A DNA stretch of 64,000 bases from JAGWBJ01 sp034423015 (lineage in GTDB: Bacteria; Chloroflexota; Dehalococcoidia; Lucifugimonadales; JAGWBF01). Of the stretch, positions 57,944-64,000 are shown one piece after another (within the stretch, counting starts at the first letter, position 1; the number at the start of each line of letters is the position of its first letter). The position numbers were made by a program, and so were the translations under genes. Location: NCBI GenBank assembly GCA_034423015.1, contig DAOUJG010000045.1:83875-147874 (forward strand). Direction: 5' to 3'. The notes under the pieces are model-generated. The model did no database searches. It saw only the letters and a program-made list of their open reading frames with translations, and was not told the DNA's origin.

Positions 57944-58942
57944 ATGGACGTTGGACTGTACCTGAAGGACTTCGTGGACTCGAGGGACCGGAGCACCTAC
58001 CAGCAGGTGGAAGACGCGGCGGACCTGCTGGGGCGGGCCAGGTCGTGGGGGTTCATGGGGGTGTACGCGCCCCAGCACTGGGTGGCCCACCCCAACATCT
58101 GGCTGGAGCCGATACCCCTGCTGGCCCGCATGGTCCCCGCCACCGAGGGGCTGAAGCTCATCACCGGGATAATCCTGCTGCCCATGCACAACCCGGTGCA
58201 CCTGGCCGAGCAGGTGATCAGCATCGACCACATAAGCAACGGCAGGTTCGTGCTGGGTGTGGGCCTGGGCTACCGGGAGACGGAGCTGGAGGCCACGGGC
58301 ACCAACCGCCGGGAGCGCGTGGCCCGGTTCGAGGAGTCCCTGAAGCTGATGAGGATGCTCTGGTCGGGGGAACGGATCAGCTTCGAGGGTGACTTCTGGC
58401 AGGTGCACGACGCCAAGGTTGCCATAACGCCGGTGCAGAAGCCCCACCCTCCCATCTGGGTCGCGGCCCAGAGCCGGCGTGCCACCCGGCGCGCCGCAAT
58501 CATCGCCGACGCCTGCCTCCTGGGACCCCAGCAGGGCTGGCAGGACATCAGCTACCTGGCCCAGGTCTACAAGGAAGCGCTGGCGGAGGAGGGCAAGACA
58601 GGGCTCCTGGGGGCCAACCGGACCATAGCCATCGCCAGGGACAGGGAGACGGCCTTCCGCGAGGCAAGGGAGGCGGCGGAGAAGAAGGCGGGCATGTACG
58701 GCGGATGGAACATGCAGGAGCGGGACTCGGTGGACCTGGGGCTGTCGGGGGAGCGGGACCTGGCCGACTGGGCCATCGCGGGCAGCCCCCAGGAGTGCGC
58801 CGAGCAGATAGCCCGGGCCCACGACGAGGACGGAGTGGGATACATCGGCCTGGGCTTCCTGAACCTGCCGGCGGAGCACTCGGCCAGGATAGAGTACCTG
58901 CAGCTCATCTCGGAAGAGGTGTTGCCGCTGCTGCCCAAGTAG
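57944..58942 (+). CDS. LLM-class flavin-dependent monooxygenase (copy 4)
   Basis: A 332-residue luciferase-like barrel: VGLYLKDFVDSRDRS, GLKLITGIILLPMHNPVHLAEQVISIDHISNGRFVLGVGLGYRETELEATG and VQKPHPPIWVAAQSRRATRRAA. GGGAGGCGACACCC before the ATG is nearly the same leader as that of the PAL-like gene at 39448 (AGGAGGCGACACACCC). It is last in the second PAL-monooxygenase set and is followed by a MarR regulator. Confidence 0.9.
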   Translation: MDVGLYLKDFVDSRDRSTYQQVEDAADLLGRARSWGFMGVYAPQHWVAHPNIWLEPIPLLARMVPATEGLKLITGIILLPMHNPVHLAEQVISIDHISNGRFVLGVGLGYRETELEATGTNRRERVARFEESLKLMRMLWSGERISFEGDFWQVHDAKVAITPVQKPHPPIWVAAQSRRATRRAAIIADACLLGPQQGWQDISYLAQVYKEALAEEGKTGLLGANRTIAIARDRETAFREAREAAEKKAGMYGGWNMQERDSVDLGLSGERDLADWAIAGSPQECAEQIARAHDEDGVGYIGLGFLNLPAEHSARIEYLQLISEEVLPLLPK

Positions 58943-59056
58943 GCGCCTCAGCCGAGCACGCCCCTTCTCCATGCCTGCCCGGCAGCTCTCCCGCGGCTTG
59001 CCTGCCATTGGCCGCCCTCACCGCCACAGGGGCCGCGGCGGTCGTCCCGGAAGTAA

Positions 59057-59085
59057 TTGTGCCCACAACCGCACCGTGCTATAGT
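59057..59085 (+). promoter_or_regulatory. Promoter and possible operator of the MarR gene
   Basis: TTGTGC (59057-59062), a 17-base spacer and TATAGT (59080-59085). Transcription should start around 59092, the A of the ATG, giving a leaderless mRNA. A TTGTG-CC-CACAA inverted repeat (59057-59068) covers the -35 box and could be the autoregulatory operator. Confidence 0.55.
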
Positions 59086-59091
59086 ACCTCC

Positions 59092-59544
59092 ATGAACAGG
59101 GACTTGGAGCCCCACGTCATAGCCGCCTGGCAGGCCATGGCGAGGACGGTGGGGGCGCTCATGAAGTCGCTGGACGAAGAGCTCCAACGCACCCACGGCC
59201 TGACCCTGAGCTACTTCGACGTCCTCGAGGAGCTGAGCAACGCGCCGGGGGAGCGGGTGCGCATGCAGCAGCTCGCCGACGCGGTGATGCTAAGCCGTAG
59301 CGGGCTCACCCGCCTCATCGACCGCATGGAGACTGCGGGCCTGGTGCAAAGGGAGCCGTTCCCGGCGGACCGCCGCGGCTACTACGCGCTGGCGACGGAG
59401 GAGGGCAAGCGCCTATACCTCCAGGCCAGGCCGGTGAAGGCCCAAGCCATCCTCCAGCGCTTCGGGAGCCACCTGGACTACTCCGATCTGCTGGGGCTGA
59501 GCGGCGCCCTGCGCAAGGTGATGGTCGCCAACGACCTGCTCTAG
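59092..59544 (+). CDS. MarR-family transcriptional regulator
   Basis: A 150-residue MarR-type winged-helix regulator: GLTLSYFDVLEELSNAPGERVRMQQLADAVMLSRSGLTRLIDRMETAGLVQRE is the DNA-binding core, followed by the beta-wing ADRRGYYALATEEGKRL and a C-terminal dimerisation helix. MarR proteins usually respond to small aromatic or phenolic ligands. Its location after the monooxygenase-PAL set and its own operator-like repeat suggest it could control nearby catabolic genes; no such target site is evident in front of 55805. It overlaps the convergent PPOX gene by four bases. Confidence 0.88.
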   Translation: MNRDLEPHVIAAWQAMARTVGALMKSLDEELQRTHGLTLSYFDVLEELSNAPGERVRMQQLADAVMLSRSGLTRLIDRMETAGLVQREPFPADRRGYYALATEEGKRLYLQARPVKAQAILQRFGSHLDYSDLLGLSGALRKVMVANDLL

Positions 59545-60056
59545 CCCGCCCCGGTGAGAGGGAACCTCCACCGGGTCGCCGTCCGAGGGAAGTCTGCCTC
59601 GTCCCATGCCAGGACCTTGGTATGGGTCAGGCGGTACATCGCGGGCCGGTCCCCGCCGGCAGCCACGTCCACCCCGTACTTGCCCTCATAGGCGCGGGCC
59701 GCCCGGTCCAGGGCGCCGGGGTCCGTCTCGGGGCCGAGTCTTCCCTCCAGCACCACAACCTCGTCCCCGCTCTCCAGGTGGACGGCAGCCCTGGGGTCCC
59801 GTCGGGCGTTGCGGGACTTCAGGGACGCGCCATCGGTGAAGAAGCAGAAGCCCCCCTCGAACCAGAGGCCCCAGACGGGGACCACGTGGGGCGCGCCGTC
59901 GCGTCGGCCGGTCGCCAGCCAGTAGCTGCGGGCCCTGGACATCCTATCCACGACCCAGTCCCACGACAGGGGCGCAGCCTCGTGCCGCGGGTCCCTCAGG
60001 CCGTAGCTCTCGGGCATGGACGGACGGTCGGGGGCGGGTAACATGCCGGCGCCCAT
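59541..60056 (-). CDS. Pyridoxamine-phosphate-oxidase-fold (PPOX) protein
   Basis: About 171 residues. RARSYWLATGRRDGAPHVVPVWGLWFEGGFCFFTDGASLKSRNARRDPRAAVHLESGDEVVVLEG is the split-barrel core that binds FMN or F420. It looks like an F420-binding PPOX deazaflavin reductase or a heme-type relative rather than a true PdxH. The start may be ATG at 60056 or 60044; neither has a strong ribosome-binding site. It is in the opposite orientation to the MarR and hydroxyacid oxidase genes. Confidence 0.78.
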   Translation of the reverse strand: MGAGMLPAPDRPSMPESYGLRDPRHEAAPLSWDWVVDRMSRARSYWLATGRRDGAPHVVPVWGLWFEGGFCFFTDGASLKSRNARRDPRAAVHLESGDEVVVLEGRLGPETDPGALDRAARAYEGKYGVDVAAGGDRPAMYRLTHTKVLAWDEADFPRTATRWRFPLTGAG

Positions 60057-60186
60057 GATAGGCCGTGCGAGCGGCCCGGTCAACGGGCAAACGGGGCTCT
60101 TGGGCCTTCGTTGACACGCCCCGGCCCTGCACTTATGATTGCCCCGCCGAAGCCCACCCTCCGCCGAGGCCCGGAAAGGAGACGGG

Positions 60187-61374
60187 ATGGAGTCAACGAT
60201 ACCCCTGCTGAGCGTCCTCGACTACGAGGCCCGGGCCAGCGAGATCATCCCCAGCGCCCTGTTCAACAGGTGGTTCGGCGCCTACGGGGCCCCCGACTGG
60301 ATTACCAACACCAACAACCTGGACGCGATCCAGGCGACCAAGCTCAGGCCCCGGGTGCTGGCCGGGATAGGGAAGAGGGACCTGTCGACCCGGGTCCTGG
60401 GCCAGGAGATCGCGCTCCCGGTGATGCTGGCCCCGTCTGGGTTCCACCAGCGGGCCCACCCCGACGGCGAGCTGGCGTCGGTGCGGGCCGCGGGGTCCAT
60501 GGGCACAGTTATGTGCCTCAGCACGGCGTCCACCTACAGCATCGAAGAGGTGGCCCAGGCGTCCTCGGGCCCCATCTGGTTCCAGCTCTACTTCCTGCGG
60601 CAGCGAGAGGTGACGGAGACCCTGGTGCGGCGGGCCGAGGACGCCGGGTACACTGGCCTGGTGGTCACGGTGGACAACCTGCCGGCGCGGTCCAGGGAGC
60701 GGGACACCCGCTACGCCTACCAGGTGCCCGCCGAGCGGGTCCTGAAGAACTTCGAGGGGACGGACCTGTGGGACTCGCCAAGCAGGTACGCCATGCACGA
60801 CAGCTACGAGATGGCCATTGCCTGGTCCGACATGGAGTGGCTGCGCACCATCACCTCCATGCCCATGGTGATCAAGGGCATCCAGACGGCGGAGGACGCC
60901 CGGCTGTGCGTCGAGCACGGTATGGACGGGCTCATCGTCTCCAACCACGGCGGGCACTCCCTGGAGGGGTCGACGGGCAGCATGGAGATGCTGCCGGAGA
61001 TCGCCGACGCCGTTGGCGGCAGCATCGAGGTCTACATGGACGGCGGCATCCGTAGAGGGGCCGACGTGGTCAAGGCGCTGGCCCTGGGCGCCAGGGCCGT
61101 GTTCATAGGCAGGCCCATCTTCTGGGGCCTCGCCATCGACGGAGAGGCGGGGGTGCGCCACGTCCTGGAGATATTCAGGGACGAGCTGGACATAGCCATG
61201 GGCCTGTGCGGCGTCGCCTCGGCGGCCCACGTGGACCGGGACCTGGTCGTTCCGGCGGGGGCCCGGCCCGACGACCCGGTGGACAGGCTGGAGCGGCTCG
61301 CCGGGCTGGTGGACCGCGGCTATCTCACCCGACAGGAGTTCGACGCCCAGAAGGCCCGGATACTGGGGGCATAG
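60187..61374 (+). CDS. FMN alpha-hydroxyacid oxidase with C-terminal SHOCT-like segment
   Basis: A 395-residue TIM-barrel flavoprotein. The FMN and catalytic parts Lys230 (VIKGIQ) and His254 (SNHGG) are present, but the Arg that normally follows three residues later to hold the carboxylate is His257 (SNHGGHSLEG). Residues about 362-394 (DDPVDRLERLAGLVDRGYLTRQEFDAQKARIL) are a SHOCT-like oligomerisation or DNA-/membrane-associated tail, which I have not seen joined to this enzyme family before. Start ATG at 60187 has AAAGGAGAC upstream. The substrate may not be a simple 2-hydroxyacid. Confidence 0.82.
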   Translation: MESTIPLLSVLDYEARASEIIPSALFNRWFGAYGAPDWITNTNNLDAIQATKLRPRVLAGIGKRDLSTRVLGQEIALPVMLAPSGFHQRAHPDGELASVRAAGSMGTVMCLSTASTYSIEEVAQASSGPIWFQLYFLRQREVTETLVRRAEDAGYTGLVVTVDNLPARSRERDTRYAYQVPAERVLKNFEGTDLWDSPSRYAMHDSYEMAIAWSDMEWLRTITSMPMVIKGIQTAEDARLCVEHGMDGLIVSNHGGHSLEGSTGSMEMLPEIADAVGGSIEVYMDGGIRRGADVVKALALGARAVFIGRPIFWGLAIDGEAGVRHVLEIFRDELDIAMGLCGVASAAHVDRDLVVPAGARPDDPVDRLERLAGLVDRGYLTRQEFDAQKARILGA

Positions 61375-61400
61375 TGCCCCTGCGGGAGCGCATCGGACTG

Positions 61401-61444
61401 TGCCGCCAAAAGCCATTGGCGGCAGGCATGGTTTGTGTTATGTT
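61401..61444 (+). terminator. Hairpin terminator after the hydroxyacid oxidase gene
   Basis: A perfect 9-bp stem TGCCGCCAA/TTGGCGGCA (61401-61409, 61416-61424) with a six-base loop, followed by a T-rich TTTGTGTTATGTTT. The same stretch also contains TTGGCG and TATGTT 17 bases apart (61416-61421, 61439-61444), which may start the next gene's transcription. Confidence 0.55.
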
Positions 61445-61505
61445 TATCCCCGGCCAAGAATAGGGGCACCGGATTCTTCAAAGACAGGGGAGGAACTGAG
61501 GAAAT

Positions 61506-62330
61506 ATGCCCACTCTGGATGAGCGGTTTCAAGAAGGCATCTCGATGCGGACGCGCCTGGGCGGCGGAGAAGGCAGGGTGTTCAGGGGCTCGGTGCCCGC
61601 TGCCTACGAGCTGGCCCCCGACCTGTACAGGATCACCACCGAGTGCCTGTACGGCTCCATCTGGAACCGGCCGGGCCTGAGCATGAAGCACCGGGCCGTG
61701 GGCACCCTCTCGGCGGTGGTCGTCCTGCGCAGCGAAGCGCAGATAAGGGCCCACCTCAGGACGGCCCTCAACGTCGGCCTGACCCCCCAGGAGATCGTCG
61801 AGATACTCATGCAGTGCACCTTCTACGCGGGCATCTCCAGCGGCTACAACGCCCTGCTAATGGCCAAGGAGGTGTTCGAAGAGGAGAACATCCACTACGT
61901 CGGCGAGTCGACCTACGACAAGAACATCACCCCCGAAGAGCTCTATGAGATGGGGATTGCCAAGCACAGGGAGCTGAACCCCGACGTCTTTGGCTACTAC
62001 ACGGTGGACCCGACTTCCGAGGAGCACGACCTCGACCTCCTGATGAACGAGTACCTGTGGGGGGCCATCTGGACCCGGCCCCACCTGGACATGAAGAGCC
62101 GCATCATCTGCGCCCTGTCGGTGCAGGTGGGAGAGGGCCGGTACGACCAGTGGGTCCGCCGCACCATCGAGGGCGGCCTCCGCAACGGGATAAGCAGGGG
62201 GGAGGTGCTGGAGCTGTTCATGCACCTGGCCTTCTTCGTGGGAATTCTGGCCGCCCGGTCGGCCATGAACATCGCCAACACGGTGTTCAGGTCACCGGAG
62301 TTCTCCCAGGAGGGCAGCCCCAGCCTCTAG
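61506..62330 (+). CDS. Duplicated carboxymuconolactone-decarboxylase-like protein
   Basis: A 274-residue protein with two CMD/AhpD-fold halves (about 45-135 and 185-265): GTLSAVVVLRSEAQIRAHLRTALNVGLTPQEIVEILMQCTFYAGI and SRIICALSVQVGEGRYDQWVRRTIEGGLRNGISRGEVLELFMHLAFFVGI. AhpD-type peroxidases use a C-x-x-C pair, which neither half has, so a decarboxylase or hydrolase-like role is more plausible. The gene follows a hairpin terminator and candidate promoter (61401-61444). Confidence 0.85.
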   Translation: MPTLDERFQEGISMRTRLGGGEGRVFRGSVPAAYELAPDLYRITTECLYGSIWNRPGLSMKHRAVGTLSAVVVLRSEAQIRAHLRTALNVGLTPQEIVEILMQCTFYAGISSGYNALLMAKEVFEEENIHYVGESTYDKNITPEELYEMGIAKHRELNPDVFGYYTVDPTSEEHDLDLLMNEYLWGAIWTRPHLDMKSRIICALSVQVGEGRYDQWVRRTIEGGLRNGISRGEVLELFMHLAFFVGILAARSAMNIANTVFRSPEFSQEGSPSL

Positions 62331-62338
62331 GCGGCCGG

Positions 62339-62372
62339 CCCGTGATGCCCAGCAGCCCGTGATACCCAGCAG
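62339..62372 (+). repeat. 17-bp tandem duplication at the phosphatase start
   Basis: CCCGTGATGCCCAGCAG (62339-62355) is followed directly by CCCGTGATACCCAGCAG (62356-62372). Each copy contains a GTG; only the second opens a long frame. Confidence 0.8.
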
Positions 62373-62874
62373 ACGCACCCCCATCCGCGCCTGGCGGTAC
62401 GCCTTGGCCCTGGGGAAGCCCGGCCCCGACATGGCGTGGGTCACCGACGACCTGGCGGTCTCCGGGAGCCTCCATCCCCGCCACTTCCCCCACCTGGCCG
62501 ACCTGGGCGTCACCGCCGTCGTGGACATGCGCCAGGAGGGCAGCGACGACCCTGAGCTCCTGGCCCGGCACGGCATCGCCTTCCTCCACCTGCCCGTGAA
62601 GAACATGCATCCCCCGACCCAGGAGCAGCTCCAACGGGGCGCACGGTGGGTCCTGGAGGAGCTGGGCAAGGGCGGAAAGGCCCTGCTGCACTGCAAGGAC
62701 GGCATCGGCCGCAGCGTATCCCTGGCCGCCTGCGTCCTGATGACCCGGGGCCACGACATGGACTCGGCCCTGGCCCTCATCCGGAGCGTGCGCTGGGGAG
62801 TGGCCCTGAGACGGCGGCAGCGGGAGGCCCTGAGGGAGTTCGAGCGGGGCCTCGGGACCTCTCAGGGGACCTAG
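62359..62874 (+). CDS. Dual-specificity phosphatase-like protein
   Basis: A 171-residue protein phosphatase fold with the HCxxGxxR active loop HCKDGIGRS (Cys112, Arg118). The general-acid loop reads LPVKNMHPP, with Asn82 in the place where phosphatases usually have Asp, so turnover may be slow or the substrate different. The start GTG at 62359 lies within a 17-bp duplication. No membrane segment. Targets are unknown; a link to the histidine kinase island is not shown. Confidence 0.8.
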   Translation: MIPSRRTPIRAWRYALALGKPGPDMAWVTDDLAVSGSLHPRHFPHLADLGVTAVVDMRQEGSDDPELLARHGIAFLHLPVKNMHPPTQEQLQRGARWVLEELGKGGKALLHCKDGIGRSVSLAACVLMTRGHDMDSALALIRSVRWGVALRRRQREALREFERGLGTSQGT

Positions 62875-62898
62875 GCCCCGGCCCGCCGCCGGGGCGTC

Positions 62899-63222
62899 TT
62901 AGGAGGCGGGCGGCCCGACCAGGACGTCGTCGCCCTCGACCCGGACCTGGTATACCGTCAGATCCTCGGAGGCCGGGGGCGTCAGGCATTCGCCGTTGCT
63001 GACCCGGAAGAGGCTACTGTGGAGGGGGCACTCCACGACCTCGCCGTACAGGTCTCCCTCGGAGAGGGCGGCGCCCGAGTGGGGGCACAGCTCGTCCACG
63101 GCATGATACGTGCCGTTGACGTTGAGCAGCAGAATGCGCTCGAACCGGCCAAGCTCCACAAGCATCATCCTGCCCGGCGGTAGCTGGTCCGCCTTGGCGA
63201 CCGCCACGAACTCCTCCGGCAT
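62899..63222 (-). CDS. Rieske [2Fe-2S] ferredoxin-like protein
   Basis: A 107-residue Rieske domain with Cys46-Pro-His48 (CPHSGA) and Cys65-Pro-Leu-His68 (CPLHSS), the full set of ligands for a Rieske cluster. It is a free-standing ferredoxin-type protein and could donate electrons to a ring-hydroxylating or other oxygenase; none is beside it. I start at 63222, where an ATG with GGAGG-like context opens the domain; longer frame upstream is not needed. Confidence 0.87.
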   Translation of the reverse strand: MPEEFVAVAKADQLPPGRMMLVELGRFERILLLNVNGTYHAVDELCPHSGAALSEGDLYGEVVECPLHSSLFRVSNGECLTPPASEDLTVYQVRVEGDDVLVGPPAS

Positions 63223-63284
63223 ACGCGCCCCCGATTCCGCCCCCGTCCAGCCCCGGCTTTGCATGGTGCCTGGGCCGGGGCGGC

Positions 63285-63623
63285 TTACAGCTCCATGCTG
63301 ACCACCACCGCCGCGTTGGCCATGATGGTCACGTCGGAGCCGTCCTCACTGGGTATGTCCAGCCCGCCCTTCACCACCTGGATGCGCCGCTCGCCGTAGG
63401 GCAGCACGCTCAGGACGGCGTCGCCATCCACAGAGTCGGGCCGGGCGACGGCGATGGTCACGTCGACCTGCATGGCCTCGGGGCCCTTGCCCACGGCCCG
63501 GGGGAAAGAGAGGCTGTTGTGCCAGAGGGCGTTGGCCACGGCCCTCCGGGCGGCCTTGGTGTAGTCCCCGCCGTGCAGGTCGACGCCCACACCCATCTCG
63601 ATTATGCATCGCTTCAGCGCCAC
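63285..63623 (-). CDS. Lin0512 family protein
   Basis: A 112-residue protein with RCIIEMGVGVDLHGGDYTKAARRAV at the front and a conserved VLPYGERRIQVVKGGLDIPSEDGSDVTIMANAAVVV tail, fitting the lin0512 conserved family. Its function is unknown. It sits 62 bases upstream of the Rieske gene on the same strand and may be co-transcribed. Confidence 0.8.
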   Translation of the reverse strand: MALKRCIIEMGVGVDLHGGDYTKAARRAVANALWHNSLSFPRAVGKGPEAMQVDVTIAVARPDSVDGDAVLSVLPYGERRIQVVKGGLDIPSEDGSDVTIMANAAVVVSMEL

Positions 63624-64000
63624 CGCTAGCCTCCATCGACTTCAGGCTGCCAACATTACACACCACGTCCAGTCCCCAGTCAACAGACCCCGCGGCCGGG
63701 CCTCGGCCCCGTCGAGCGGGGCACCCTTGGTACCGCGGGGACATGATAGCAGTTTGAGGACCGGCGCTCAGACCTGTCAAGGGAGATGTCTCATTGGATG
63801 AGAAGCCCGAGGACTTGGATGCCCGCTCTCGCGGGTATGACAGTCCTCTGACGGTCTTCGCAGGCGGGCATGCAGCTACGCCTCTCCCCGCCCCTTGTAT
63901 CTTGATGAAGGTGGCGGGGTAGACCGGTCCGCCCCTTGGTCTCGAGAGACCGCGACCCAGCGTGGTCGCCCCGCCTTCATACTCTTGGAGCCCGAACAGT
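63624..64000. other. Non-coding gap with hairpins, no gene seen
   Basis: I see no gene in the last 377 bases. The gap holds a CCCGC-TCTC-GCGGG hairpin (63822-63835, followed by TATGAC, as in the repeat at 7430) and the large cloverleaf-like structure at 63905-63980. Confidence 0.6.
63905..63980 (+). ncRNA. Cloverleaf-like structured element, possible ncRNA or MITE
   Basis: An outer stem (ATGAA...GGCGGGG at 63905-63919 with CCCCGCC-TTCAT at 63969-63980) encloses two stem-loops: GGTCT-CGAG-AGACC (63938-63951) and GCGACC-CAGCGT-GGTCGC (63952-63969). It is not a tRNA because the loops are the wrong sizes and no T-arm GTTCGAATC is present. Confidence 0.4.

Noticed and set aside
61506..62330. AhpD-type peroxidase
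   Set aside because: Neither half has the C-x-x-C pair that AhpD requires.
63905..63980. tRNA gene
   Set aside because: It folds like a cloverleaf but has no seven-base anticodon loop, no T-loop GTTCGAATC and no encoded CCA.

Overview
The window is GC-rich bacterial chromosome, densely coded on both strands, with about 64 protein genes and one tRNA. Several families occur as multiple diverged copies: luciferase-like flavin monooxygenases (4), CaiB/BaiF CoA-transferases (3), beta-propeller proteins of NHL/PAL type (3) and BNR type (2), FMN alpha-hydroxyacid oxidases (2) and small cupins (3). Single copies of GMC oxidoreductase, MmgE/PrpD, hydantoinase B, formamidase and carboxymuconolactone decarboxylase relatives sit among them. 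This style of paralog expansion, with frequent ATA isoleucine codons, suggests a Chloroflexota heterotroph of the SAR202/Dehalococcoidia kind. That placement is inference; no rRNA is present. Good sigma70-type promoters (TTGACA-like, 16-18 bp spacer, TATAAT-like) can be read in many intergenic gaps.

Layout. 1-7.3 kb: SDR, HD-domain protein, a solitary dnaN clamp gene, a small HTH protein, a small exporter, an AIR-synthase-like protein, a PLP ammonia-lyase-like enzyme and an FAD monooxygenase. 7.6-13.3 kb: aminotransferase, then a 2-oxoacid:ferredoxin oxidoreductase operon (fused gamma-delta, alpha, beta) headed by a FadR/PdhR-type GntR regulator with a consensus promoter and a TTGGTnnnACCA-type operator. 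13.4-18.2 kb: DUF971, two FmdB zinc ribbons, CaiB, MmgE/PrpD and a BNR propeller. 18.3-24.4 kb: cupin, TPP lyase, hydroxyacid oxidase, BNR propeller and CapA. 24.4-27.1 kb: MFS transporter, a small protein, a dienelactone hydrolase and tRNA-Thr(CGT).

27.2-33.3 kb is a signalling island: two GAF-type histidine kinases, three single-domain response regulators and a cytidylate-kinase-like protein, with one copy of a structured repeat and a 14-bp tandem repeat. 33.3-38.2 kb: NHL propeller, DUF1800, DUF1501, cupin and an unknown protein. 38.4-51.3 kb is a catabolic block: flavin monooxygenase plus PAL-like propeller, Memo-like protein, hydantoinase B, cupin plus monooxygenase, GMC oxidoreductase, formamidase, enoyl-CoA hydratase and two CoA-transferases. 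51.3-55.7 kb: Lhr helicase. 55.8-63.6 kb: a second PAL-like propeller with two monooxygenases, MarR regulator, PPOX protein, hydroxyacid oxidase with a SHOCT tail, CMD protein, phosphatase, Rieske ferredoxin and a Lin0512 protein.

The most unusual observation is that two beta-propellers (39448-40398 and 55805-56770) keep nearly all catalytic residues of peptidyl-alpha-hydroxyglycine alpha-amidating lyase (PAL), and each sits beside a flavin monooxygenase gene on the same strand. Animal PAM joins a copper monooxygenase to PAL. Here a flavin monooxygenase could supply the hydroxylated substrate, giving a two-step oxidative N-dealkylation module. The other leading observations are the PdhR-like control of a ferredoxin-dependent oxidoreductase operon and a dispersed hairpin-rich element found at 20565 and 32681.
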